Notes under the pieces: model-generated | Database searches by the model: none | What the model was told of the DNA's origin: nothing | What the model saw: only the letters and a program-made list of their open reading frames with translations | Position numbers and translations under genes: made by a program | Origin: Valencia hispanica | Lineage: Eukaryota > Chordata > Actinopteri > Cyprinodontiformes > Valenciidae | DNA length: 64,000 bases | Direction: 5' to 3' | NCBI GenBank assembly: GCA_963556495.2 | Contig: OY747705.1 | Location: 8,631,001-8,695,000 of the forward strand | Shown here: one piece after another, positions 11,101-48,689 of the stretch | Layout: the number at the start of each line of letters is the position of its first letter | Numbering within the stretch: position 1 is the stretch's first letter

Positions 11101-12143
11101 CACAACTCACAATAAGTTAGGGATATCATGAGAGACTCGGTGGATGTCATACATATGGTGTTTCTTTCACTTCAGATATTTTTGGGATAGGGAGGCAATT
11201 GTATTGGGGTGATAGACACACCTCATTTTGTTTTCCACGTAATGGTCTCACTGTGTATGTGCCTTACATATTGGGGACAACACAAAAAAATACTAAAGAC
11301 AACCCTTTTCAATGTGGCATCAATTTCAACATTCTGTGGTTTTAAAAAGCTGGTATTGTCAGTAAGTCATTCCAACTTCATCCTTCATCTGGTTCATTGA
11401 CGAGTGTTGGGTCATCTTGCACAGAAATGATGGTCGTCAGTGTTGCTGGAGAAGGCGAGGTGTGCGATATGTCGAGGTCAACATGGTCCCCAGGGTTAGC
11501 TTTGGTGGAGGAGGTAACAGTCTGGGCAGCCATCACCAGTCAGCGCAAAACTGATTTGGTTATTGTAGATGGCTCAGTCAATGCACGTTCATACCCCAGA
11601 GACATCAGAGAACCCATCATCATCCCCCAATTCCGCCAGCACACCCCCAACGTTCTGTTAATGGATGGTAATGCTCCACCACATCGTGCCAGAATTGTCA
11701 CAGCTTGACTTCAGGAAGTTGGAGTGCCTCATATGGTATGGCCAGCAATGTCCCCTGACCCGAACCCCAGAGCACGTTTGGGACCGGCTGAAGCAGAGAC
11801 TGGATGATCGTACCCCACCCCCACGTGATCTGGCAGAACTGCGTGTACCACTTGTGGAACGCATTGCCTCAGGACATCATGAGGCTAGTGTAGAGCATGA
11901 GACATCGGTGCCATTGCGGCAAATGGTGGAAACACCCGCAACTGACAGTCAATTTGTGTTATTTGGGGCTACCCTTGTTATCGTCTACATTTTTGGGGTA
12001 ATAAATATTACACTAATGAAAATTGTTTCTTCTCATTCATTATTAGTAATAATCAAAGAATATTTTTACTTATTTCATTAAAATTCAGACCAAATAGAAA
12101 TAGCACTTATGTAAATAATATCCCTAACTTATTGTGAGTAGTG
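11101..12143 (+). mobile_element. Tc1/mariner element, internally deleted
   Basis: The termini start CACAACTCACAATAAGTTAG and end with its near reverse complement, an inverted repeat of about 28 bp with one mismatch, flanked by TA at 11099-11100 and 12144-12145. The interior encodes the C-terminal half of a transposase: [40 protein letters not shown] (second catalytic Asp), then a stop and frame change at about 11705, then degenerate PxMSPDPNP..HVWD. The N-terminal DNA-binding domain is missing. Confidence 0.85.
11397..11960 (+). pseudogene. Tc1/mariner transposase, C-terminal part
   Basis: Catalytic-domain text includes the second catalytic Asp in LLMDGNAPPHRARIV. A stop follows at 11705-11707 and the frame shifts. 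The expected NPIEHVWD third catalytic residue is altered (NPRARLGPAE-like reading). RLKQRLDDRTPPPRDLAELR continues in the shifted frame. Confidence 0.75.
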
Positions 12144-12920
12144 TAGAGGTTGCAGGATAGAGGCTCTCGAGGACTGGCGTTCGACACCCCTGACTGCCTT
12201 GGTTGAACACAAACTTGTGGAAGCAGAAAGGTCCATGACTGAAGTGAAAGACAGAACATCTGACAGGAAAGATGTGGGTCAGAGGAGAGTAGGATGTCTG
12301 TTTGGATGGAGACAGAAGAGGAGGGTGCCGGTTCCTGAACTAAACTTATAGAAGACTGTGTTCAGTTCATCGGCTCTGTACAGACTTCCATCTATCCAGT
12401 CCTCATTGTGCTTGAAGCATGTGATCATCTTCATCCTTAACCACACAGCTCTGATCATTTCCCACTGTATTTTGTTCTCCAGTTTCTTCCTCTACTTCTC
12501 CTTGCCGTCTCTAATTTTGACTTGGAGTTTCTTCTGCATACACCTCAAATATTCCCAGTCTCCCTCCCTGAAGGCTTTTTTTTTCTTGTTTAACTGTTCC
12601 TTCAGCTCCAGGGTTTGTTATTAGAGAAGCATCTCACTGCTCTGATGGCGATGAGGTTGTCCGCACAGAAGTTCAGATAGTCAGTCACACACTCAGTCAT
12701 GGCATTGAAGTCCTCTCCATGTGGTTGGCACAGAGCATTCCAGTCTTAAAACAATCCAGCAGGGATTCTTCTTTTTCCTGAGACCACTTCCTCACTGTTC
12801 TCTTCTTTACAGGTTGCCTCTGAACAAGGGGTTTATATTCTCAGCAGAGAAAAATGAGACAGAGATCTGGTTTTCCCTGAGGTCTTGTTTTGAAGATGTA
12901 TGAATCCTTGACATTGAGAT

Positions 12921-13444
12921 TCAATTCAAATTCAAAATTACTTTATTCATCCCAAAGGGAAATTAAATGTTGTTGTAACTCATTTTGCAAGTTCCTTCAA
13001 AGATTTGTTGTAGATGCTGATGGCTGTGGGTAGGGATGATCTCTTGAAGTGCTCTGCAGATCTGAAGAAGCCTCTGACTGAAGACGCTCTGTAGTTGTCT
13101 GATGTAGAGGATACTCTGGATCTATGGCGTCTTCTTTTCAACTCATCAGGGTTTTGTGGCTGTGGTTGAGGTATTATTTGAGCTTTTGTGAGGTTAATCA
13201 GCTGCTGCCAGTTGTAAACCACCTTGTTGCCATGGTTATGCATCATAACAAATGTCCAAAAATATAAAGTATCAGCAAAAATACTTCCAGCTGCACAGCA
13301 TTCAAAACCAGAGAGAACAGTTGTCCACAAAAACAATGTTTCTACCAGAAATGGAAGAATTAAAGTTTTAAAAAAGAAAAAAAATATGAACCAAAGTAAC
13401 AGAGCTACTCCAACATGCTGCCACCTTGAGCGGCGCAATTCCGG
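12921..13444 (-). mobile_element. Non-autonomous LINE-derived element, copy 2
   Basis: Read on the minus strand, this 524-bp unit has the same start (ccggaattgcgccgctcaag), ORF1 beginning (VVYNWQQLINLTKAQI, NPDELKRRRHRSR), internal jump and 3' tail as 4822-5363, with scattered substitutions and a 9-bp difference just after the jump. It interrupts the endonuclease region of the LINE at 8177-14317, whose text resumes on the far side. Confidence 0.8.
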
Positions 13445-14317
13445 AAAAACATATGTCTTGTTTTCTCTGGTGGAGCAGCTGAACGTCTGTTGAAATGTTC
13501 CAAGTGTAGCAGAGAGTGGAGCATGATTAAACTAATCTGATATTGCCACAAACGCATTGGGGTGTTGGGTCTGTACTTTAGCAACCACTGAACTGATGAC
13601 ATCACATGCATGGTCGGTGGCAGCTGATAGTGGAATGACCGTGGTTGCCAAGATAAAACTGGTGAATTCTCTTGGTAAACAATATGGACAAAACCTTAAT
13701 GATTAGAGTTCAATATCTGGGCTGCAGTCAACACTTCACAGAGACACGCCCTGGATGACATCTGTTATTGACTAGAACTGCTACTCCACCTTTTTTTTCG
13801 CTAGCTCCTTAAATCTCCGTCAGCTCGTATAGTTAGGAAGACAAGCAGTGAGACATTGGAGTTGGAGATATGATCCTGCAGCCATGTTTCAGTTTAACAC
13901 ACTGCATTTCCAATAGTCTAGGTGAGTCCTTGTCAGGGCTTGGAGTTCATCCATCTTGTTAGCCAGCAATCTTACATTGCCTATTATGATCGATTGGTCC
14001 TGCTCTGCATCAGTAAGAACTCTTTTTAAGTCATCTGGGATTTGTGGCTTCAGTTTAAGTATTATTTCAGCTTTTGCAACTATAATCAGCTGGTCCTGGT
14101 TGTCAACCAACTTGTTGCTTGGGTAATGTATTATAACAAAATGACTAAAGTATAATTTTTTTCTAGCTACACAGCACCCAAAATTAGACATTCCTCAAAA
14201 AAATAATCTGCTATTAAAAAAGCAGAATAAAAGTTTTAAAAAGAAGGAATAAATCTGAATGCAAGTAACAGAGCTACTCCAAGATGCTGCCACCTTGACC
14301 AGCACAATTCAAGAAAG

Positions 14318-14829
14318 ATTCTTGCCTTTTAGAATTCCACAAATTTTTGCTATTTTGCTAGAAAGAAAATAATTTGTTCAAACATTGACAAACATATTTA
14401 CCTGAAATTTATCATTGAGTTCCCTGAATTTGGGTTACATGCAAAAAAGAAACAATTGCTGGTGCCCATCAATCTGGAAAGAACAATGCCTTTAATAATA
14501 TCAAAACTATAGTATTTTAGGTCCATCATTATAAATCAAGATTCTACAACAGGAAAACTTTAAAGCAACCATCTAATAGCCTTCCCCCCCACTAATAACT
14601 GTAATACAAAACATGCATTTCTATGGGGGGGGGGGGTTCTCATAACACATTTCAGAAAGGGCAGTTCAGGTAATCCATTTCTGCTTTGTGTGTTTGGCTC
14701 CTTGACGTGACAAGAGGCGCAGGAATGGAGATGATGGGGACACAAAGGGGACTGAGCCACTTTTGACAGATTCAAAAGCATTTTGCATATTTATTCACAA
14801 TTTTAAAACATAAATCTGTTCATATTGTG
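14318..14829. other. Unassigned intergenic DNA
   Basis: Contains a G run at about 14624-14635 and no coding or repeat family I can name. Confidence 0.35.
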
Positions 14830-15130
14830 AAAAGTTCATTTTTTTTGTCACTCAGTTCAGGAAGTGAATCTCATAGCTTAGACTCATTACACAGAGTGAA
14901 ATATTTCAACCCTTTATTTCTTGTAATTTTGATCATTATAACTTTCGGATGATGTAGCAAAAAAAAACAAAAACCTGAAAATTGCACAAGATTAATAAAA
15001 AGATATTTTAAAACACATCTCAGGCTTCTGAAAATTAATTATGTTCTATACTCTCAATAATTGGTTGGGGCTCCTTTACATGAATTACTGCATCAATGCA
15101 GCATAGTATGGAGGGGTTTAAGCATTTGGT
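14830..15130 (-). mobile_element. Tc1-type element remnant
   Basis: The segment has AAATATTTCAACCCTTTATTTC followed by the start of a transposase C-terminus in reverse: TTGGTTGGGGCTCCTTTACA and GAATTACTGCATCAATGCAG match the end of Tc1-type transposases (reverse of a CRIDAV..KGAPTN-like ending). The similarity breaks off near 15130. Only one end remains. Confidence 0.6.
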
Positions 15131-15760
15131 TATACTGAGGTCACTCACCAGGCTACTCCAAAATGTTTATATATATTTTTTAAAAGTGGGAATTAGATCA
15201 AACATCACACATTTAGAAGTTGTTTTCCAGAAAAGCTCCAGTTTGAGATACAGGATTCGGTCCAGCATCGCACGAGTTGTGACAAATTCATGTTTTTGTC
15301 AGTAGTCCCAATATAAAAACCAGAGGAAACTTAAAGAATGGAGGAGTTTAGAGGCCAAGAAAGAATTTGGCAGCAGTGTGGAAAGAAAATGTAATGAATG
15401 ATCAGACTCGATCATGGACCGATGTAGAGCAATTATTGAAAATAGCTTTATTTTCTTAATTAAAAGAAAAAGAATTTAACATAGAAACAGCTTTGAAAAT
15501 ATGCTACTATTGTTCATAAACAGTAGCACAATCACAACTGTGTATGACCAAACAACAAAGGGCATGTACAGTTAACATTGTGATATGTTATTAGCCCATC
15601 AAAACGGACCTGATATGGTCAATCCCTCAAGCTGGAACTCTTTTAAACCCTATTCCATTATTCAACATATTAGCACGTTACTGTAATACTGTAATGCAGG
15701 AATGTATGCATGTGTGACTGAAACAAACCAGCGTTCTGACTCAACTCTGCATTTGTAACA
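15131..15760. other. Unassigned DNA downstream of brdt
   Basis: No reading frame or repeat was recognised. Confidence 0.35.
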
Positions 15761-15775
15761 ATCTACTGAAAGGAA

Positions 15776-15781
15776 TTTATT
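15776..15781 (-). terminator. Candidate brdt polyadenylation signal
   Basis: AATAAA on the minus strand, 326 nt downstream of the brdt stop codon at 16107. It is the first canonical hexamer noticed in the 3' flank. Another site further down cannot be excluded. Confidence 0.45.
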
Positions 15782-16106
15782 AAAGCCAAGAACTAACCGA
15801 ACGCAACATGTCTGACAACAACAAAGTAAACTGTAAAATGATGAACAATAACGCAGGAAATGTTAGTTCAAATAATAACCGTGCTACAAACACGAATGCA
15901 TAAGTGCAAACATCAAATGCTAACAGAAGGAAGGCGCCAATTACATTTGATATTTTACGCCTCCCCCACAATTGACCTTTTTAGGCTCAGTAACAATTTT
16001 TTTCTGATTGAGTTTCTTGCAACAAGTCAGAAACAACAGCTCCTAATATTAAACCCAGGACAACCGAAGACCTTTGAGGTAGAGGTTTATCTTACAGCTT
16101 CGCTCT

Positions 16107-41468
<25,362 letters not shown>

Positions 41469-44400
41469 CCTGTTGCTTAAAAGCATGGATGTGGAGTCGT
41501 GGTAGGAGGATGGACAGCCTGGAGAACGCTTTGCTCCAACGAAGAGCTCATCACACACCTTCCTGTTGAAGAAACAGAAACTTGGTTCTCAGTGAATGAA
41601 TCAATCGATTACAGATGGTCATTATGCCTGCTACAGAGGAAATATAGCCGTGACCACAAACCATACAGCTTTACAAAACTGCCCTTTGATACATTTTCCA
41701 TATAAATAAAAAATGAGGACCAATTATCTAAGCAACCTAACAGGAACACTAATAAAAAAGTAATTATTTATTTCAGTATGAACATGAATAAAAGATCTGT
41801 AACCTGGACTCTGAAATGTTCATGAGACAACTTAGGAATAAAGAGGGCACATTAATTATTCACTGAAACTTTGGTTTTTATATGCAGGCAGAGCAAACAA
41901 AACACTCTTCTTTAGTTGGGTAATGGCGCCACCTACTGTATGTCTCTGATTTTGTAACAGCACAGAATAAGGGCAGGGAGAGAAAAAAGAGTTAATGGCT
42001 CAATTTTAACCAAAAGCTTCATGTTTGTTCCCGTATTTTTCAATCATTACTTGAGAAAATGTATCAGATATTGAGATTTAGCCTTACTTATCCAAGAAAA
42101 CAAGTTAATTTTGTCTGAAATGAGTCACTCTGAACGCTCATAGGTTAAATATGTTTTGTAAGGCACAACTGATAATCCGTGAAAAAATAAAACAAACCCC
42201 CCCCCACTAATTTTCAATGAAATAGTGCCAATGTAGACGTCTGCAACATAACACTAGTAGTCATATGGGTACCAGCTATCACGTTTAAATGGGAAATCCA
42301 CCATGACTTAATGATGAAAAAAAGAGTTCCAACAGCTCAGCTGATTAGTGATTTCTGTAGATGGAAATCTGCAACATTTAACACCTACAGTAGCACAAAA
42401 TGCTACAAAACCAGAAAAATGCCCTGCTCTTTTGTGTGCCAATCAGAGAACTGATCAACTGTTTTCTACAAGTGGAAAAAAAAACAAGTGGAAGTGTTAT
42501 TTTGTAGGCTGATGAGATGGTCTTGTGTCACTTGAAACAAACATACACACACACACCCCAGACACAATCTGTCAGCCATAATCAACAAAATTACAAATTG
42601 GGTCAGTCTGTGTACAATGAATCGGTATATTTAACTTTCTGAAATGAGTGACAAGAAATATTGAACTTTTTGCTGATACTCGAATTTAAAAATGTGATGC
42701 ACTTGCAACTAATCCCCATGACCTAATGTCATGTTTTGTACAGTACTACTACCAAAAACAGTTTTACTCAGTTTTATCTACTTATATGATATGCATTTTT
42801 TAAGCAAATGAGTACAAGTTTACTGTGTTTGTTAGGGTCAATTTGCCTCTCCACCTGCTAGCGCTGCCGCCGGACCTTAGCAGCCAATACGATTCCTGAA
42901 AATAACCCAGTAGTTATACAAAAGACTCACGCATGACTGAGTTCAAAACCTTCTCAAAGTCTAAAGGAAGAACTACTTATTGGCTCATGTCCCTGTACAA
43001 CATTATTGTCTTTTAAAAGTAAGCGCAACAACAAAGAAAAAACAAAGACGACGAAAGACAAGTTTTACTGAAACCTGGTGCTCAACACCTAGCATCGCTA
43101 AACGTTGCTAACGTTTTGCTAGCGTTCTCATTTTCCTAGGGGCCAGTTTAACCGAATGCTTCTTTCAAACATATTCGCTTTTACACAAGTCTTTTTTTTA
43201 TTGGTGATTAAATTATATTCACCATAGTAATAAGCGTTTTCACATACAAAACATTAAATTTAGTCGTCCATTACCAAGCTACATACCCAATTAGCCTCCG
43301 ATATCGGTCGGGATCATGAGCTCGGCTTGTCAGTGGCAGTCTCTACGGCAACCATACCACATTTATAGTTTCCTTCCAAAGCCTTCACAACTGATTCGTG
43401 TTTGCATTATATCAATCTTTTTTTCTTTTTTTAACGTTATTAAATAATTATATATAAAAAAAAAAGTTTAATAAAATAAAAGTAAATAGCTATTCTCAGT
43501 AAGCGAAAAACAAAATGGCAGCTTCCTGTCACTGCAGGAGCAGACGGTAAAGCTCACCCAAACAGAAGCACTGAGCTGCTCACTATTAGCGGCCTAGACC
43601 CGCAATAGCTCCTGCATGAGACGGCGAATTGGGCCAGTAGCTTTAGCAAAATAGAAACAAAAAATTATCGTGAAATTTAACACACGATGGTAATCACATT
43701 AGCAATAGCCGCCTTGTTCCCTGTTCCTTCTATAAGACCAAACGATTATCATTTAAGTCAACAATCTCCACATAAGTTAACTATTTTCAACATAAAGTCA
43801 AGGTCAACCTTTCATGTAGACAAAGGATTGTTGTCTGTCAACTGAACAGTTGACTGTGAATTATGAACCATGTTCTTTTAAAATGTCCAATGTCTTTTTT
43901 TATTAATCACATTGATTTTATGATTAGCGTGTGCCATTTATTTGTCAAGAAAAAGAAGCCTAAACTAAAACTGAAGTCTCCCTGTTCATTTAAAAACGTG
44001 ATGCCACATTTAATTTGAAAGCATTTTAGTAACTGATCCAGGGAGCTGTTTCATAAAAGGAAAGTTGTTTAATCCTGGATAAACGAAGAAAACTGGGTTT
44101 GAACAAGTGTCAGCCAAGCTGCAAAGGAACATCCTAATCAAGCCAGGTGTAAGCAATCCTGTTAAATGCTGACTCAAGACCAGTAAATCAATCACAGATT
44201 AACTGATTCTGACACAGGAAACTGCTCTTTTAATAATAATTGTTTTTAAGCATTTGAAGCCCATTTGTGAGAAAGGAAACAAAGCAGCAATACTGAAAGG
44301 GCAAAAAACAAAAATATGAACATATCTATTTTAGTTCACACTTGGATCCTAAAATCTACAGTTCACCAAAAAGTATCAATAAATAAAGCTAATCAAAAAA

Positions 44401-44528
44401 CAGCAAGCAAATTAAGCCCTTTAAGCAACTAATATTTATATAATTGTATAATCATCATGGCTATATTGGATTGTTGTGGAAGCTCTGTCATTCCACATAA
44501 AGGTTTATTTCAGGGTGGATGTCCATCA
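41469..44528. other. Upstream region of brdt
   Basis: Expected to hold the brdt 5' UTR and promoter, but no core promoter element or non-coding exon could be fixed. 42830-43660 is somewhat richer in CpG and GC blocks than its surroundings and is the best place to look. 44030-44220 has palindromic-looking ends (AGCTGTTTCATAAAAGG) suggestive of a degraded MITE. Confidence 0.35.
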
Positions 44529-44690
44529 GTTTTAGATGTATCTCTGCTCCAACACAGCTGATTCAAATGGTTCCACTACCCCCTCAGCATGTCAAAGTTC
44601 TGCAGAGGCTTTGTAATGAACCATAATTTAATTCAGGCGTGTTGATCCAAGGAAAAAACACACTCATAGCCCTTGAGGCCTGACTTCCGA
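44529..44690. mobile_element. Degraded hAT-type MITE
   Basis: Internal text CTCTGCTCCAACACAGCTGA and TTCAGGCGTGTTGATCCAAG is the central palindrome-like part of the same MITE group as 10922-12190. Ends are worn. Confidence 0.5.
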
Positions 44691-44728
44691 CTCTCCTAAT
44701 TTATTAAGTGAGATACATACACTGCTGG

Positions 44729-44971
44729 AGTGTATTGGTTCCAGACCCTGGTCCTGCAAGGCCCACTGTCCTGCATGTTTTACCTGTTGGTCTGCTCCAG
44801 TGCAACTGATTTAAATGATTGCATTATTACTTTCTCAGCATGTCATCAAGTCACGAAGAACCCTGTTAATCACCCATTCGTTAAAGCCAGGTGTTGTGCA
44901 GCAGGGAAACGCCCAAAACATGTAGGACAGTGGGGCCCTGAAGACCAGGGTTGAGAACCTCTGTTCTAGTG
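44729..44971. mobile_element. hAT-type MITE
   Basis: Left TTCCAGACCCTGGTCCTGCA.. and right CTGAAGACCAGGGTTGAGAA-CCTCTG are imperfect inverted repeats; inside, CAACTGATTTAAATGATTGC faces AATCACCCATTCGTTAAAGC. Flanks ctggagtg and ttctagtg may be an old 8-bp duplication (6 of 8). Confidence 0.7.
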
Positions 44972-45504
44972 GATGCACATGGAATTTGTTGCAGTGATTC
45001 CCTAGATTATATGGTGGGGCAATGAAAAGTTAAACACTCTTTTCAAATAAACTACACCAATGAAGCATGAGAATTTGAGCACATGAGCTGAATTAGGATA
45101 GCTAGATGATTGGGTCAGAGATTTTCCAAACAGAAGGTCTGTCTGAAGGTTTTCCACTTTAAAATGGTAAATATTCATCAAATGTGGTCAGTGGAAGGAT
45201 TTGTGGCAATCAAAGGTCATTTAAGCGCAGGGGGAGTGAAGGCTGACTCGTGTTGTCACTGAACAAATTAGCTGTTGTACTGTCAGATTGCAAAAGACGA
45301 TAAAGGTGGTTCTGAGAGGAAAGTGTTAGAGTGCACAATGCATTGTAGATTCTTCTGTGTCACAGACCAGTCAGGGTACAGTACCGACCTCCCTGCTACC
45401 TGAAATGCTTTGGTACACACTTAAGAGAGCTGTGCAGAAATTAATGCTTATAAACGTCATTGAACTGGATCAATGTTATAAAGAAAAATGGGCCAGAAAT
45501 TCCT
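44972..45504. other. Unassigned DNA
   Basis: 45260-45490 has transposon-like text (GTGTCACAGACCAGTCAGGG) but no family could be named. Confidence 0.3.
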
Positions 45505-46767
45505 CTACATAAAATAGTAATAGTAATAAAACATTTTATTTGAAAGCGCCTTATCAGGACATCCAAGGACACTGGACATTAAAAACAGTAAAATAAGTAA
45601 AAAAAAACCTAAAAAACCCATAAATAAGACAAATACCACGGCAAGACAACATTGGGCTGATATGGGTCAGGTGGAATATGACTGTCTGAACAGAAGAGTT
45701 TTGAGTTTGAAAAGGTGAAATGAGTCCATGGTACCGAGGTTAGGAGGGGCGTGGATTCCAGAGATAGGAAGCAGAGCGACTAAACGCCCTGCTCCCGATT
45801 GTGACAAGACGGGCAGGGGGGACGGAAAGCTGACAGGTATGGGAGGATCGGAGTGAACGGGTCGGGATGTTTAAATGGAGGAGATCGGAGATGTATGGAG
45901 GAGCCATGTTATGGACTGCTTTGAAGGTGATGAGAAGTATTTTAAAGATGATCCTCTGTTTGACGGGAAGCCAGTGAAGTTGTTGCAGGATGGGAGTGAT
46001 ATGATGAGTGACGGGAGTCCGAGTAATCAGGCGTGCAGCAGAGTTCTGGAGGAGCTGCAGTTTCTGGAGGTACTTATTAGGGAGACCAAACAGGAGTGAG
46101 TTGGAGTAATCTATCCGAGACGTGACGAGGCTGTGAACCAGGATGGCGGTAGTTTGGGGAGTGAGAGAGGGACGGAGACGGGAGATGTTACGCAGGTGGA
46201 AGTAGGCAGACCGGGTGATGCTATTAATGGGAGACTGGAAGGACAGTGTACTGTCAAGGATGACACCCAGACTCTTAACCTGAGGGGAGGGAGGGACAAT
46301 TAAGTTATCAATGGTAATGGAAAATTTGTTGGCTTTGGAGAGAGTATGGGGTGTGCCCACGATGAGGACTTTGGTTTTAGAACTGTTCAGTTTGAGAAAC
46401 TTGGATGAGAGCCAAGAGTGGATTTCTTAGAGACAGAGGGGGAGGGAGGTAGGTGGGAGAGAGGTGGATGGTTTAGTAGAGAGGTAGAGCTGGGTGTCGT
46501 CCGCGTAGAAATTGAATTTTATGTTGTATTTACAGAGGATGTGACCAAAAGGGAGGATGCAGATGATAAAAAGGAGAGGCCCCAATACAGAGCCTTGGGG
46601 CACTCCAGCGGAGACGGGGAAGGTAATGGATTTCTGAGATTTGAATTGTATGAACTGTGTTTGATCAGAAATGTATGAAGTGAACCAGGCTATGGGAATG
46701 TGGGTGATACCAATGGATGATACTCGACTGAGGAGTACAGAAATCAACTTTAACTTATTCCTGATAT
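45505..46767 (-). mobile_element. L2/CR1-type LINE, 5' truncated
   Basis: RT on the minus strand: [20 protein letters not shown] and [15 protein letters not shown] (46427-46783 frame), then [60 protein letters not shown] and a degenerate end at 45740. The 3' end near 45505 carries an (AATAGT)-like tail. A frame break near 46400 separates the two parts. The 5' end abuts the TA of the composite at 46769. Confidence 0.85.
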
Positions 46768-46768
46768 A

Positions 46769-46936
46769 CAGCCCCTTTCCCAAAAATGTGAATATCCTGG
46801 AAATTTTGATTTATTTCCATAAATCCATTAAAAATTTTAAACATCCATAGATTATAGATTCAGGGCCCACAACTTAAACGATTTCAAGTATTTAGTTGTT
46901 TATTTGTACATAATTTGGGCTTCCAGCTCATAAAAC
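46769..46936 (+). repeat. Tc1-type terminal inverted repeat, left
   Basis: Starts CAGCCCCTTTCCCAAAAATG after TA (46767-46768) and runs about 168 bp to CAGCTCATAAAAC. It is the inverted partner of 52755-52922 with a few substitutions. The hAT ATG follows 10 bp later. Confidence 0.85.
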
Positions 46937-47884
46937 AAGGCAAGCATGGCTACAGCTAGCAACTTCGAGATAGCAGACGCTCCAATCAATTTAAAGTCAA
47001 CAGTGTGGCAGCATTTTGGCTTTCCCGTGTTTACAAATGAAAAGGGTGAATGAAAAACCGACAAGATTAAAAGTGTGTGTAAGTACCGTAAGAGACTCAT
47101 AACCTACACAAATAGTACGACCAACATGTCTCAACATCTCAGTCGGCACCACAGCGAGGTTGTGTCGCCACAGACACCATCGCAGGAGCGAAGAGCAAAG
47201 GGGCAAACCACACTAGCAAAGGTATTTGCAACTCCTCTCGCCCACACCAGTCCAACGGCTCAAGCGATTACAAGGTCCATCGCTGTTCATATCGCAAAAG
47301 ACATGAGGCCATTTTCAACTGTAGAAAGTGAAGGATTTCAACAAATGATTAAAACTATTGAGCCGAAGTACTCCATTCCATCACGTCCACACTTCAGCCA
47401 GACGGTGATGCCCGAACTTTACAGGCAAGTCAAAGTATGTTGTTGAGACACTTGGAAATGCTAATAGCGTAGCAATCACTACCGACGGATGGACATTAAG
47501 GGCAACGCAAAGCTACGTGACAATTACTGCTCATGTTATCACCGCAGAGTGGGAAATGGTCAGCCTTGTGCTGCAAACGCGCACTCTGTTTGAGACACAC
47601 AGTGGGACAAACATTGGGCATGTACTGACAGATGCTGTTGCAGAATGATAACGCGAGGGACATGCATGCTGCCGTGAGAGAAGCTGGGCTGGGGCCGCAT
47701 GTCAAGTGTTTCGCCCATACGGTAAACTTGACCACCCAAGCGGGTCTGGCTGTGCCTCGCGTCTCTCGTCTTTTAGTTCGAATCAGGCGTATTGTCAGCT
47801 TGTTTCACCGTAGCCCCTCTGCAACCGCTGTTTTGGCATCCAAGTGGCCGGGAAGTGCAAAACAAAATTACATTAACCTGAAAC

Positions 47885-48135
47885 ACTTTTACATTTTTAC
47901 CGAAACACTTTTACAACTTTACCGAAACACTTTAAAAAATTTACCGAAACACTTTTACAAATTTACCGAAACACATTTACAAGTTTAATGAAACACAATT
48001 ACAAGTTTAATGAAACACATTTACAAGTTTACCGAAACACATTCACAAGTTTAATGAAACACATTTACAATCTTACCAAAACACTTTTACAATCTTACTG
48101 AAACACTTTTACAAGTTTAACAAAACACATTTACA
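47885..48135. repeat. 22-bp tandem array, left arm
   Basis: About 11 units of the type TTTACAAGTTTACCGAAACAC with small variants (AATGAAACACA), in the reverse orientation to the right-arm array. Confidence 0.9.
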
Positions 48136-48357
48136 AAGACATGACCTGGAAGTGATACTGCAGAGATGAGGTTAGGGTCGGGACAAGACCAAAGTAGTAA
48201 CAGTAATGGAATCGATCCTGCCAGCAGCTCAATCTGCAGAGATGTTTTGCCCGTTTTTCCGAATCTATTTTCAAGTTTTAGGGGGAACAGGTCTGATGGC
48301 GTTTCTGATATCTACTTCAAATTAATCGCTTTTTCTGCGGTAGAATCCGGCATTATT

Positions 48358-48615
48358 TTATTTAGTTTTCACGGTCCGTAAAGACAGGCGGACACTGTGA
48401 AGCCGTTCCATCATGTCAACAATCACACTGTATGAGTGGCCTTCGTTTAAATACTTTACGAGGCAGTCCATAAAACCGACGTCTTCTCCCTCTCCCTTCT
48501 CAAAGTCCAAACTATGTCCACAATCACCACAAAATGTCCCTAAAACTTGAAAATAGATTCCGCAAAACGGGCAAAACATCTCTGCAGATTGAGCTGCTGG
48601 CAGGATCGATTCCAT
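48358..48615 (-). CDS. Small zinc-ribbon protein in the foldback core
   Basis: ATG at 48615, stop at 48358, 85 residues: MESILPAAQSAEMFCPFCGI, then two C-x-x-C pairs (CPFC..CGDC) forming a zinc ribbon, an acidic spacer, and MDCLVKYLNEGHSYSVIVDM..LSLRTVKTK, which looks like a helix-turn-helix. The pattern resembles N-terminal DNA-binding modules placed before integrase-like domains of eukaryotic DNA transposons; that is inference. The first about 30 codons are mirrored on the plus strand in the left inner arm (from about 48206, CPFF in place of CPFC). Possibly the truncated first exon of a parental transposase. Confidence 0.55.
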   Translation of the reverse strand: MESILPAAQSAEMFCPFCGIYFQVLGTFCGDCGHSLDFEKGEGEDVGFMDCLVKYLNEGHSYSVIVDMMERLHSVRLSLRTVKTK

Positions 48616-48689
48616 TACTGTTACCACTTTGGTCTTGTCCCGACCCTAACCTCATCCCTGCAGTATCACTTCCAGGTCATGTCTTTATA

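Larger units (their letters stand above)
10915..12190. mobile_element. hAT-type MITE, interrupted by a mariner-type element
   Basis: Left end about 10922-11100 (ATGTCAAACTCCAGTCCTCG) and right end about 12144-12190 (CGAGGACTGGCGTTCGACAC, CCCTG) are inverted relatives of each other, a well-known fish hAT MITE end type. They are separated by the TA-flanked transposon at 11101-12143. The MITE sits between LINE segments at 10914 and 12196. The 8-bp duplication is not clean. Confidence 0.7.
8177..14317 (-). mobile_element. Long LINE (CR1/L2/Rex1 group), split by several insertions
   Basis: On the minus strand the LINE can be followed from its 5' UTR (about 14317) through an ORF1-like start, endonuclease fragments (13447-13800), the endonuclease-RT linker (12196-12913: GEDFNAMTECVTDYLNF), RT (9812-8261) and the 3' end with its GAATT-type tail at 8177. 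The parts are separated by insertions at 9333-9531 (SINE), about 9813-10868 (L2), 10915-12190 (MITE plus mariner) and 12921-13444 (LINE derivative). Matching order and orientation of the pieces, and the uninterrupted relative at 32525-34636, support one original insertion. Confidence 0.75.
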
